NCBI RefSeq assembly: GCF_021917145.1
Contig: NC_061075.1
Span: 4,199,038 to 4,263,037, forward strand
DNA length: 64,000 nt
Direction: 5' to 3'
Origin: Hypomesus transpacificus
Lineage: Eukaryota; Chordata; Actinopteri; Osmeriformes; Osmeridae
Shown: positions 36,574-48,964 of the stretch, one piece after another
Layout: each line of letters starts with the position of its first letter
Position numbering within the stretch: position 1 is the stretch's first letter
The notes under the pieces: model-generated
Seen by the model: the letters and a program-made list of their open reading frames with translations, nothing else
The model's database searches: none
Told to the model about the DNA's origin: nothing
Program-made: the position numbers and the translations under genes

Positions 36574-37389
36574 TGTAGCCCCTGTCTTGTAGTGTGTAGC
36601 CCCTTGCTAGTATTTTATTTCATATTGCATTTGTTTATTGGTTTTTGTTCATATGTTGGAAACTAATACTGTTAAGTTTCATATATTTTATATAATAATG
36701 TTTAAACAGATTGTTCATATTTACATTTGAAGTGTGTGAGCTTATTGGTTCATACGTTTATTTGACCTGTGACCTGTCGTCGTCGAGGTATATACAGGGG
36801 AAGGAACGGAAGTAGGGGGAAGAAGATGGTGGAGAGCGGGTCCAGAGTTGTGTAATGAGTTGCCAATTAGGGGACCATCGAGTCAACGAGTGACTGTACC
36901 TGTAATGTGCGGGCTGTCGGACAGAGAACTCAGTAACAGGGTGCACGTGCACACTGGCCTTGGGACTGGAAAGGAACCAAATTCGACGGACAGTCCAATT
37001 CAAGGAACCTTTCGTTTTCCTTCTGGACAGTGAGCTACTCCACTAACTTTTACTCTTCACGTCACGAGGTAGCTGGCGCGTCACGAGTTGCCCATCGACG
37101 GAGGGAGATTGCACGGCGTGGCCCAATGCACACTAGTGCACGATCGGCAGCAAGCGATAGCCTTGTATCCCTTTTATTTTCAAGTGACTGTGGTAGGAAG
37201 ATAATAACTTGTATGTATTGAGGTTTACCACCGAGTGACATGCTTATATTAAACGACATGTGATTTTGTTGAATTAACAGACCTATTTTATTCTAAATAG
37301 TAAGTATATTTAAAAGAACTCAGGGCGCTTCAACCAGTGGTTTAGTTAATTTATGTTGTGCTCAGAAACGAGGCACGAGGGGCGCTACA
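36574..37389. mobile_element. Candidate solo LTR, 816 bp
   Basis: Begins TGTAGCCCC and ends GGGGCGCTACA, so the termini are TG...CA within a 6-bp inverted repeat TGTAGC/GCTACA. TATA flanks both ends (36570-36573 and 37390-37393), consistent with a 4-bp target duplication. No internal retroviral-type genes follow. Orientation and family not determined. Confidence 0.6.
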
Positions 37390-37539
37390 TATATAAATCC
37401 ATAATAATTACCCATCTTCATAGTATGATGTTTTTTCCACAACAACAGTTCTGGAGAGTAAAAGTGTCAACATCAGGAGATAAGAAGATACATTTGGCCG
37501 TGAAGGACGTAACTCTTTGCTCTTGGATGTCAGCAGACC

Positions 37540-37920
37540 CTCTGGTCTATCCCACCTTTGGATACTCAGCTCCCCCATTGGATATATTGCCCACCCTCTG
37601 ATGCCCCCCCTCCCCCTGGGAGACTCTGCCCCCCTTCCCCCGGACATCATCAGACCTTGGGATGGTCTGCTCACCCACCTTGGAGACCCTGCCCCCCCCC
37701 CCCCCTCCCCTTTCCCCTGAACATCATCAGACCCTTGGACTGCCCACCGTGACCGCCCACAAACTCCTCTTGAGACCTAATAGGATGAGCACTTCCCCTC
37801 CAATGTCTTCTGACCAATGACCTAACAAACAACTCCCTTTATTGGGGGTACAATACCTGGGTACCTGGCACAGGTCAGCAGGATTTGGACTGGGCAGAAC
37901 TCTCTCTGACTGCTGTCAAG
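37540..37920 (+). repeat. Interspersed repeat, inverted partner of 21115-21330
   Basis: C-rich stretch (CCCCCACCC-type runs, poly-C near 37693) followed by ACTCCCTTTATTGGGGGTAC and GGGCAGAACTCTCTCTGAC, matching the reverse complement of 21115-21330. Proline-rich frames across it are composition artefacts. Confidence 0.6.
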
Positions 37921-38778
37921 ACTATTCTCATGAAGGCCTTTGTTTACTCTAGCTTACTCTGTGACGCGAGACTGGTCTCATCGACTGGTGTTGTTGCGAA
38001 GGACTGATGGTTTTGCCCCCTTAGACTGTGCACGTTAACAGCCCTTTCGCTGGTGTTGAGTCATGCCGTTAGTGCATGCACCCCTTATGGCTCCACTGGT
38101 ACAGCCAATCGGAGTGCAGTCTGGGGATGCTCGCGCTGACGATAACCAGTGGCGGGAATAGCGGGGTAGTGGACAGCCTAGTGTAAGGTGCGGAGTGCGG
38201 ACATTAGTTTATTGAGTAAAGTAAAAAGTGTTGTATTGTGTGCGTTCATATACATGTAAGTATTTCTGATGCTTCTAGTTATGCCATTATGAGTCTGTGT
38301 TTGTTAGACACGGAATTGCAGTAGTTAAAGGTTTTTTCTGATGCCGGAGTCGTCGTTACTTTCGCAATGCTAACTACATAATCGTTGTTAGCCAGCTAGT
38401 GACATGTTTAGTAACTTGCGCTGTTTTAGCGGCTGGAATGTCTACGTGGAATAACAGACAGTATAGACAGTAGTGTCACTGCAGTAACGTTATTACAAGA
38501 ATGCTGCATGAGATCATATGGCTATTATTGATGTGAGGTATTCACTAGCATTATATTTTGAGATGCCTATTATTAGATTATGCTAAGAATCCGTTGTATT
38601 CTGTTTCTTTACAGAACCGCACAGGCACACACGCACACGCAGAACCCATAAAGGCAAATATGACCAACACCATTCCTCTCAACTGTACAATAAAAAAACA
38701 ACTTTGGATCTGTACATTTCCGGCATTTTTATCAGATGCACCCCAGTGGCTCCTAAGCATTACAGACCAGAGAACATA
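37921..38778. other. Intergenic, unassigned
   Basis: No gene recognised. Some stretches look like promoter or UTR remnants but nothing decisive is visible. Confidence 0.4.
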
Positions 38779-39481
38779 GGCTGTTTATCAATCCAGGTTT
38801 TTTCCGTTCTTGTGTTCTTGCGAACTCGTTTGACGTCATCTTTTATTGCCCAAGTACGGTTCCAATCCAAAGAACACAAGTCACCAAGAACGCCAAAAAT
38901 ACCCGGAAATGTTCCTGATCCGCCCTTTTTATCGAGGATGCATCGGATGGTGACTTGACCAGCGAGAACGCTTCTGATTTCTCATAAGTCATTGCAAGAT
39001 GTCAAGCGAGGCGGACAAACCTCACAACTGTAATTTTTTACTTTTCATATTTCAGCTGAACGGTAGGCCTACGTGTAAATCAGCATCTGAATTAAAATGT
39101 GACGAGAAATAGGCAGTTCAGTCGCTGAAAATGTTCATATTTTATTGATGAAACGGATAATTTGTAAATTTGCTCCGACTTGTCGATAACCTAGCTAGTA
39201 GTATCTCACTGCAGTGCAGACACTAGTTAACAGGTACTGTAAATTAGCAAGGGCTACAGAAAACGTAAAATTACAGGTAGACGGACAATTTTTAGCTTTT
39301 ATCTAGTTTTTTAGTCAAGTCAGTGTTATCATAATGCTGCGAGTCCAGGAAAACCCTAACCATCTCAATTCATTCTCCGTCCTTGCGTCCTTTAAATACC
39401 ATTCTCGCAAGGAGGCTTGCCAGAACGTTCTTCAAAAGAATGTACTTGCGTTCTCAGCGTTTTTCGGATTGGTAAACAGCC
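38779..39481. mobile_element. 703-bp inverted-repeat (MITE-like) element
   Basis: The left end GGCTGTTTATCAATCC and the reverse complement of the right end (GGCTGTTTACCAATCC) agree at 15 of 16 bases, and weaker similarity extends inward. The interior has no ORF. The flanks do not show a clear target duplication. Confidence 0.6.
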
Positions 39482-39534
39482 AGCGTCTCCATAACAGGTG
39501 TCATTGATCTACTGAAGACATCCTGGTGTGTTGT

Positions 39535-39770
39535 GTTCATATTTTGATTGCACCCGCCACAAGATGGCGCTCTATCAATGATCTTGTGAGACAATTTGCC
39601 TCTACACCGAAAGACCTGTGAAACTGTTCTAACTAGTTTGTACCTTCTTTTTAAGTATAACTTAGATTGATTCTTGAGGATGAACATTATGGACAATTCT
39701 CTATTCAGTAAAAGTACAATAATATAGCTTACTTATTGTATTCCTTTGCTACAGATTAAAATTGTTCTAT
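39535..39770. repeat. Duplicated segment, paralogous to 50690-50900
   Basis: Shares CACAAGATGGCGCTCTATCA, CTACACCGAAAG and TACTTATTGTATTCCTT in the same order and orientation. A third piece of the local duplication history, directly beside the orphan htr3 first exon. Confidence 0.75.
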
Positions 39771-40062
39771 TATTGCCTCGTATCAGATTCTTTTTTCAAA
39801 CTGCTTTATGAACACTCTAAACCAAAACATTTCACTTAGTGCACATTGATCTGCTTTAAATCATTGATTTTGACTTGAAACCAAACAAATATTGTATATA
39901 GACCCGACCGTAACCAGTGCCATAATTCATGTTTTGTCCCGTATATTCTTTACAAAATATGCAGAAGCTAAAATAAACATGTGATCCAACAAATTAGTTT
40001 TTTACTACAACACAAACGGAAAATGTTTTGACGTGAAAATGAAATAAAACAATAGGTTTTAC

Positions 40063-40114
40063 CAGCTGAGAGGAAAACAGCGGTGGTAAGGATGAAACCC
40101 CATGATCGCTCCAT
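40063..40114 (-). pseudogene. Orphan first exon of a third tandem htr3 copy
   Basis: The exon encodes the same 17-residue signal peptide, [17 protein letters not shown], as copies 1 and 2. It has the same length (52 bp), an intact ATG at 40114-40112 and a gtaaaa donor. About 800 bp around it (39780-40570) match the flanks of copy 2. No further htr3 exons follow on the minus strand before rtp copy A. It is either a remnant or an alternative first exon that could splice to copy 2 exon 2 about 14 kb downstream. Confidence 0.7.
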
Positions 40115-41114
40115 CCTGTCCTGCTTGTTAGAACTGACTGACAGTCTTGGACTCACTCTGACCACAGTATTCAACAGTGGAAACAGCTAAATACTGTACA
40201 CACACCCATCGACTCACACACAATATTCACACTTAAAAGCACAAACACACACACAAACGGACAAACACAATGTCAAAGACATACAAACTATCTTTTTCCT
40301 TTTTGCAGTTCATAAAGTTCAACTAAAGTAAATAATTCAACATCCTGTGACTGAGTTACTACAAAATATAAATCAAAACATCTTGTAACTAAAGAATACC
40401 AGATGCTCACACCTTGTTTTCCAACACCTACGGTAATCACCCAGCCAGTTTCTTTTTGAAAACTTATACCCGTGAGAGTTACCTGTTTTTTCTTTCTATT
40501 TTTGTGTAATTTGTATGCTGTTGACTGTCAAAAGTATGCCACTGAATTAATTTGATTGTTAAATGACACATTTTTATATTCTTCCAGGTAATGGTTCCAT
40601 ACCATATCTTGTCTATCTTCCACATACATCTACAATGCATGCATCCCTAGATTACATTCTTACACTATTACATTCTTGCGCGGACATGCAACAGGGACTG
40701 GTGAACTCATGATTTCAAACAAACCCAAACCTTCTGCAATATATTACAATAATATATTTTTTAATTTTGTTCCACACATAGTAGAAAATAAAAAAAAATT
40801 GCTGTCAATAGACAAGGCACATTTGCAACAAAATGACATTGCACAAAGAATCGTGTAATTTTGGCAAATTATACCACATGAATAATCATGAACATGTATG
40901 TTGTGGCTAATTAGCAATATCATGGCATAAAAAAATTAAATAACTAAACAAACTAAACTATGACCAATTCACCTTACACGTATGAGTCAAAGTCAATGCA
41001 TTTTGTAGAAAACATAAATAGTTTAATTAGTGCTCTACTTCCAGTATTCTAGCATACACTAGTAGCATTAGTTCAGTAGTGTAGTCAAAGCAGTAATACA
41101 TTGCTAGTAGTGTT

Positions 41115-44100
41115 CTATTTCTTGTAGGATGTGACCCAGATGCAGATGATGGTGATGAAGCTGACACAGATGAAGGCAATGTAGAGGCCAAAGAGCAGCC
41201 TGTCAATGACGTAGCCCACCTGAATCCACTCATCAGAACCATGGTCTCCCTTCAGGTGCTGGTCCACCTGGAGGCGGATGGCCTGCAGGTCTCCGCCCAG
41301 TCTCCTCAGCTCATCCAGGGTTGGCTGCTCTTGGACTGAACCCATCTCTCCTGGAGCCTTCACCTGAGTGTTGGACAGGTTGTCCAGGGATGCTGAAGGG
41401 TTAGGGAGAGAGGGATGGAGAGAGAGATGGTAGAGAGCGAGCGAGAGAGATAGAGAAACAGAGATTCATCCATTTGTGTTCCACAGCTGTAGTATTTGTC
41501 ATTCTCAAGCTTCTCTGTCATGCTTCTATACCATGGCATATTTTGATACATACACGGTTTACTAACAGTCCCAGACAGTTAGTCTCACTGACTAAGCATC
41601 TGTCACCTGAATCATTCTTACGCCTCTCAGCTTTACTTCATACCTTGCATAGCTGGGGGACACATAACCATGTCCTCTGTGCTGGGCTTCTGTGGCAGAC
41701 AGACCAGCCAGCCCATGATTTTCAAGACCACCACTTGGACCCAGCGAGGCACCGGCGATTTTTTACCAGAGCACAGGAGGTTGGTGATAATGACCGTCTC
41801 CAGAAGGCTGGCCACCATCAGAGCCAGGCAGATAGAGAAGAACACATCTGGGGGCAGAGGGAGGCAAAAGCCGCGTGGACTGTCGTTTTCGCTTATGGAT
41901 CTACTCATCGTTCAGCTTTTTGGCAGTGTTAGCCTCTCCACACACATCGAAAATACGAATGTTTTTAAAATGCACTTGAGATACCTCAGTGGGGATACAG
42001 CATTATTTAGCAGATGTGCAACAGCAGCCGAATACTGACTTATAAGCGGGATGGTGTTGCCCGTGACGGGCAGCAGGTCGTTCATGATGAGCAGGAAGAC
42101 GGTGTAGCCCAGGATGAGGGTCATCTTGAAGGAGGAGCGGTCGACGCTCTGGGGGGGGAGCAGGAAGCTGAAGAGGTCGACGGTGATCAGGAAGCAGCTG
42201 GGGATGAGGAGGTTCACCACGTACAGAGTGGCTCTGCGCCTCACCACGATCTGGATAGAGAGACACAGAGTAACAGCACTAGCTGAGAGCCCCGGGGTGC
42301 TTTGACAATAGGATGAAAAAGATAACTTTAAAAACCCAATCCAAGCCTTTATCTGGTATGAAACCAAAGACAGTAGAATCCTGAAGGTGCTGTATTTTTT
42401 TAATAGATGTTTCATGTTTTCATGAAACGTCATCGTTCAATGGGACTATAAGGAAGAAACTGGAAGTAAGATTTTTTCAGCTGACGGTTTTTCAGCATGG
42501 TACACTTGCTATACATACGTAGAAAGTAAGGTCATCAATAGGGTCCTGGGCGTTGTTGAAGCTTAGCAGTAGCCGCTTCTGAGCCTTGATGTCCAGTAAC
42601 TCCCACTCGCCCATGGTGGTCATCACCTCCAGGGAACGACGTAGGATTTCCTCCGCAGGCACTTGGAGATTCACCTTTATGTCCGCCACTACACCAGTGA
42701 TACCACATATGTAAATGACAAACTGTGCAATAACAACAAACTCAGAGAAAGGTTGTGGTTCCATTAGTAATCGATTCCACAGTCAGTATCTATAAACATA
42801 TGTCAAATATATCCATGAAGTCAAATAAATCCATATTTGAAGCCACTACTACATCGACTATCCACTAGGTCTACCATCTAGCATCATGTTGATTGTCAAT
42901 CATGAGATTGAGTCAATGGAACTATTGGCATGGTATTGAGCTCTGCTTTTCCATGACCCTTTCCATAGTGGGGCTGTGTATGAGGTCTCACCATGGTGAA
43001 TGTATGGACTGAAAGAAAAAGAGCAATTTTGGATGTCGAAGGGGAAGGTGTAGATGTTCAGGCTACAGGAGCTGACCACGCGAACGGGGTGGGCATCTCG
43101 AACTTTGCCCGTGTTAAACACGTAAACGTACGGAACAGATGGAGCAGAGTTCTCGTTCATACTGCATGGGAAGGAAGACAGTAGCAGCTTATTAACTTAT
43201 GAAGCTTATCTAGCTGTAGTGAAGTTGGTTCTACAGTACATCAAAAGCAGTTGTTACATTATTAGTTGCAACTGTACAGTTTCACAAATTCAAAGTCAAA
43301 ATTATAATGAGGGATGTCCAGTATCTCATTAGTCAAAACCACCGCTATGCACAATACTGAAGACTCTTAAACTGGCAACTTACAATTCGTTGATCACTAT
43401 ATCTGGCACCCAGAAATTTTTTCGTAGTAAAGCTATCTTGTTAGTTCCACACTTCACTGGATCCCATCTAAAAAACAGATTTTCCCACAGCTGAAACAAG
43501 TTTAATGTACAAAAGTTAAGGATCTTCTCAGGCTTTAAGGATGTGTGTCACAAATGACTCTGCTTGGGTTACCTCCTAAAAGTACAATATCTTTATGTAA
43601 ATGTGGAGTTCAAAGAAACAGATACCTTGTGTAGTTGCATGGAGCTATACAGTAGAAATACTGTATACCAAGAAAAAATATTTGTACTCACAAAGTTAAG
43701 CCAAATGTAAGTTGTCAATACTTGTGCCTTTTCATCCTAAATAAAGTACAAAAAGAACAAAATTTCAACAACAAAAAAACATGCTACATTTACATACCAA
43801 CCAAAGCTCATTTCACGTTTGAAAAGGCATAGGAAGCATAAAGATTCTTCATAACAACTTCTATAACCACTAACAACAACCTCATCATTTTTCAAACATC
43901 AACACATGTATCCAGTGCATAACTATATGGTTGTATTACAACCATGTATTACACACATCTCACTGTGAATACAGTCTAAACACGACAGTTGAAATGGACC
44001 CTCACCACTCCCAGGATCCCATAGAGAGTGAACCAGATGCTGACGTTGGTGGGCGTAGACTGGTGGATGACAGGACGAATGGAGCTGAGTTTCATGACTG

Positions 44101-45080
44101 GTGTCAACGCCTCCAGCAGAGCCAGATTGGAGGGCTCCGAGCAGTTCAGCACCGGTTCAAAGCACAGACATGGGGCTGGGGAGCACCCAGGAATAAGGTT
44201 GGACTTTTGTCAGGGTTCCCAAGGTGGGTGGTGGGTAACGCTAATGGCTGTCAGGACCTCAGGACAGAACAACTCCCCAGCCCAACCTCAGTACAAACAC
44301 GTTATAAGTGTCCTGTAACTGTCCTGATTCAGGATAGGCTCAGACTTTAATCACTGATCCATGAAGACAAGAATTGAATTTCATTTTTAAGCGATTTATG
44401 GGAACTAAATTAAAAACAGTAAGTAATGCGAACAATCCCTGATGACACTCTAATGGTTTTCATATCTTAGATTTATTTACAGTTATACCGAATGCAAACC
44501 CTATTATTATGTAAACATTTACTAAACATACAACATTACCTCTTTATAAGAACTCTGTACTCACCTGTTAAAATGCTGATTAATAGATATAACCATTGTG
44601 ACTGAAACACACAAGTGAAAAATGACTTCTTCCAGAATCAGTATGGATTTTAATAGCCAAGTAAGTTTACACAAAAAAGGAATTTATTGTTGTGGGCAGG
44701 TGCATACAGTAAACATATAATAAACATATAAGAATCAGGAAAGAATCCCCAAAATGTAGATTAAATATACAAAATAAAAATGTAATAATTAAAAACAATG
44801 AGTACAAGATACTGACAAACCTGTACAATATAAAATGTAAAGTTAAAGTAAAAGAGCGCAGTAGGGCTTCCATCACATATCTACAGTACGTACACTTGTC
44901 TACTTTTTCTATGCCACCGTCTCCGTTTTACACACATCAAATCACATGACAGAGACACAACGAATGGTTCACCGTAAAGAGATGAGTATGGTTTCATACA
45001 CTGATATCCTAGTCACAAACAATGACAGTCACAGAAGTTGCCACACTTACCTTTGATTCAGAAATGTTCTTGATTGCCAT
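41115..45080 (-). CDS. Divergent 5-HT3-like Cys-loop channel subunit (473 aa)
   Basis: Exons in coding order: 45080-45051, 44601-44565, 44175-44006, 43736-43692, 43490-43384, 43161-42992, 42688-42519, 42250-42040, 41847-41644, 41392-41115, giving 1,422 bp and 473 aa. The signal peptide is split over two small exons ([10 protein letters not shown] then [12 protein letters not shown]). Cys-loop [16 protein letters not shown]2 region [20 protein letters not shown] with an acidic -1' Asp, a shorter M3-M4 loop than copies 1 and 2, and M4 ending WVTSYKK. Loop A keeps INE, as in human 5-HT3A; loop D keeps Trp but has Asn for Arg92; loop B has Tyr for Trp183. M2 is nearly identical to copies 1 and 2 while the extracellular domain is much more diverged. 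The first two exons are the least certain boundaries. Confidence 0.85.
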
Positions 45081-45479
45081 CAGACTGTTAGGTAAACAAG
45101 TTGCAAACTGTTTAGATTTAAAAGCCCAGCTGGCCAATTCATGCACAAAGATACCCTTCGACTGGTTTCCTTCCATACACTTGCATACACATAGTTAGGG
45201 CTTAGTGGGAAGAGGTATTTATAGAAGTACAAACTCTGGGATTTGCTCTGTCAAAAATGTAGTGGTCAGTGGTTGAGGTGAACTGGTGGACAGTGACTTT
45301 ACATAGAGGTGGTTGAATGCAAATATTGAATCAAGCAGCGCATGCAGTGATGGATAATGCTTGTTTACATTGCTCTAGATTACATACTGTTTTATTTTAT
45401 ATTTTTTTAAGTCTTACTTATGTCGGCACTGTTGAGGAAGTATAGAAATGAAACTATCAATAACCATAACTGCTGTTAA

Positions 45480-47500
45480 TACTACACATACATGCTAGAA
45501 CGACCTTCCTCTATGCTGCGGCAAACTCACTGGATCCCTTGGTAGGCCCTTCGACTGTGGCGGGGAAGCCCCTAGGCCCTGAACCAACCTCCTCTTTGGC
45601 TAATGGCAGACCATTACCGACAACCAGTGAGTCCGACAGCAGTCAACCAACCCAAACCGTGGATATAGCCCAGAAACAAGCACAGTCCCCTGCATGGAGC
45701 AAGGTGGTGAGGGATGGACGTCGATTGAAGCAGTTACCTGAGACCTCTGCCCTCCGCCCTACACCTCGCACTGTGATGACTCCAGCGAGGCATGTGAGAA
45801 ATAAGACCGGCATAATCGGGACTGGTGTGGTCAGCAACATAGTGGCTGTCAAAACAAAGATGGTGAGTGTATTCGCAACCAAGTTTGATCTCAATTTGGC
45901 TGCCAGCACTCTCTGTGACAGTGTCAAAAAATTGAGACCACAGAGCAGATTTAGCTCCTTTTGTGTCACCGCCAAATGCAATGATGTCGCAGAGATGTAT
46001 GACCCACTGCTCTGGCCCTCAGGGGCCTTTGTCCGACGTTACTATGAGCCTCGTCGCTTTAAAGGAGCAGTCGGAGGCCCGTCTAGACCAGAGCAAACCC
46101 CCCGCTCTCAGGGTACCGAGCTTCAGCTCAGTCATGATGCTGGGGTGAATGTAGGCCTATCTGTAGAGACCAGGAAGACAGACACACTGGCCAGCTGCCT
46201 TGATGGGTCCGTGGAAGATCATTAATGCGGGTCGTATCCTACAACGCTTGTGGCCTCAGAGTAGGACATACTGCTGCTGATAAATCAAGACGTTTGGTGG
46301 TGGACACATTGCTGAACGAGAGTGACATTGTCTGCCTTCAAGAAACCTGGATGGCCAAGCAAGATCTGGACAAATTGAACTCCCTACACAAGAACTTTCA
46401 TGGTGCTGGAGAGTCCACTACCGATCTCAGCATGAGAATGGTTCGTGGGAGGATAGCTGGTGGTGTAGTTATACTGTGGAACATAAAATATGACCCAATG
46501 GTAAAGGTGGTGCGGCTTAAAAGGTGGTGCGGCTATTGGGTTGGAGTTTAATCATAATGAAAAGAAATTTACTATTTTAAATGTGTACACACCATATGAA
46601 TCCTATGACCATGAGGATGAATTTCTGAACAGGTTAGCTTTTATTCAGTCCTTCATAGAGGACAATAGTTCATCTTGTGTCTATGTCATGGGTGATTTTA
46701 ATGCTGACATGTCAGATAAGTCTTTATTCGCACAACATCTGCAGCAGTTCTGTAATGAAACTAAATTAATTATTTCAAGTAAAGCGTTATTGCCTGATAC
46801 AAGGTTTACCTCTGTAAGTGAAGCGTGGCACACAACTTCCTGGCTAGACCATATTGTGACCACAGCCGATGCTCATGACTCACTGGAAAGTATATATATT
46901 TATTTGTCTGGCAGTCCCCTTGGTGTTTGTGAGGAAATAAAATATCTGGGCCATGTCATTTCTGATGATTGGACAGATGACTACGATATATATCGACAGC
47001 ACTGTAAAATATATTCTCAGGCCAATATGTTATTAAGGACATTTTCTATGTGCTCAGATTCAGATAAATGTTCCCTGTTTAGAACCTACATAACACGGGA
47101 ACAAGGAAAAGGAGTATACAGAGACTGAAAGTAGCTTACAATGATGCTTTTAGATTGCTACTTAATGTGCCCTGGTGGCATAGTGCTAGTCAGTTGTTTG
47201 TGTCTAAGCACGTAGCAACCTGTGAGGCACTCTTGAGACAACTGATGTATGGTTTCATGTGTCGACTGGAGAAGTCTGAGAACTGTATAGTAGAGGCTCT
47301 GGTCAACCCTCTAAAGAACTGCTATCGATTTACTTGGAACTTGAGAAGACATTGGCACAAAAGTCTTCATGCTTTTTAATGCACTGTATTCTCTATGTTT
47401 TATCTTTTTGTTTTTCTCTCTTTTTTATAGCTATATGTCTGTCATTTTATATGGAACTTGGTGTCTGAAATAAAGATTTATATATATATATATATAACAA
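45480..47500 (+). mobile_element. Internally deleted non-LTR retrotransposon (LINE)
   Basis: ORF1 ends at 46225 with a basic RYYEPRRF region. ORF2 starts at once (stop and start overlap as TAATG, 46223-46227) with an apurinic endonuclease: RVVSYNACGLR, DIVCLQETW, YVMGDFNAD, WLDHIV. A short duplication of AAGGTGGTGCGGCT at about 46504-46535 coincides with a frame change. Near 46890 the frame jumps from the end of the endonuclease to the end of the reverse transcriptase (IKYLGHVISDDW, SLFRTYI), so most of the polymerase is deleted. The 3' end is AATAAAGATT and (AT)n. Dead copy; family not certain (Rex/CR1-L2 type). Confidence 0.85.
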
Positions 47501-48294
47501 AATCATATTTCTATTTTTTGTTTATTTGTTTTTGTAAATATGGTTCTATGGACTATTATTTAGGAGGTGTCTATGGGCCCAATTTACATTTGAAAGCCTT
47601 TGAAACATAACAATATTTACCACTGCCTAAGTGTGACAAACAACTACAACATGCTAAATGACTAAATGTAAATGTAACATAAGATACATAACTTTACATA
47701 CTTTACATACCTGCGTGTATATGAAAATGCAAACATTTCTTCTTCTTTTTTTTTACCATCAAGAGACAAGTTCAGATGCTTCCGTGAGTTAATCTTCCAT
47801 GACATAAATCAGGACCATTGTATGGCAGAGATGGTGCAACCACATCATGTCAATTTTAATACTTTTGCCAAACCGAGTGTATGGGATGGAGCTGAATCAG
47901 AATTATCATCAAATGTCATTTATCATTTATTTGAGTTAAATTTAGCCAAACTGTAGTTTTATGACTGACATAATTTGAGAAGTGTTACTTAATGAATTGA
48001 TACTTACACGAATTTCCGACATAAAATCATAAGTACGCATACTTTATTAGGTAAATATTGTTCATGGTGACAGGTGATATCGTTTCCAGGTGAGATATTT
48101 AGATAGGTCATTCCACATACAAATGAGTTTACAAAGCAACACTCTCTTATTTGTATGCATTTACATGGTGTGTGATAAAGCAGGAGTTGTGTCGTCCTGG
48201 GGAATCTGCTGTTGAGAAGAAATCAAATGAGCTGAGCTAGTTCAGGCATGGCACTTGAGCAGCTCTACCACACCTGTGTTAGCCAGCACACCAC

Positions 48295-48590
48295 CGGGCC
48301 ATGTCCGATAAGACGGCATTAAAAGGCTGCATTGATACGCACACACTCAGCCTCGGTTGCTGTATGATCAGTGCTGCTGCCGCCCTCCACCATCCCCGTT
48401 TCCCCCTTGCTGTCTGTATGTTCTATCCACCAGGGGGATTATATCTCTATTGCTCCCTGCCTCATATTTCATGTAGGCCTATGTATGGGTCACATCGAGG
48501 AGGCAGGGAGTGCTTCCCTTAGATCATCCACTTTGCCAAAGTAAAATTATTTCCATGTCATTGTTATCAATAAATGGTCAAATCTAATAT
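48295..48590 (-). repeat. LTR-like repeat, inverted partner of 34740-35110
   Basis: Shares, in opposite orientation, GGAGGCAGGGAGTGCTTCC, ATTATATCTCTATTGCTCCC and ATGATCAGTGCTGCTGCC with 34740-35110. Positions within the two duplication blocks differ, so the two copies inserted independently. Confidence 0.6.
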
Positions 48591-48964
48591 GTGAGTGTCT
48601 CTACGGAACTAATTGTACATGCATGGCTTCATTTTCATCATGGCTTTATTTATTTATGTTGTTTGGCCCTGAGAGCTAAGCGAACGTGTTTTTTAAAGTC
48701 GCTTTACTCAGAGCCACTGTAGTTTTGGGATGAAAATAATATACTACTCATTAATAGCCATATATCATTTTTAATGATGTGGGAGAGAGCATTTCACAAA
48801 TGTCAGACTCATTTAATTACTAAAAGTAGTAGCAAACAAATGGCAATCATCCTTGACTAGCTCCTGTCAAATCCACAGACCTATTACAGTATTAAGGTCA
48901 AATCTGAACCATAGATACATTTTGGGTCATTTTTCACCAACGAGAGGCAGTCAGTCAACTTCCT

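Noticed and set aside
37408-37752. Proline-rich ORFs
   Set aside because: Artefacts of a C-rich interspersed repeat also present inverted at 21115-21330.
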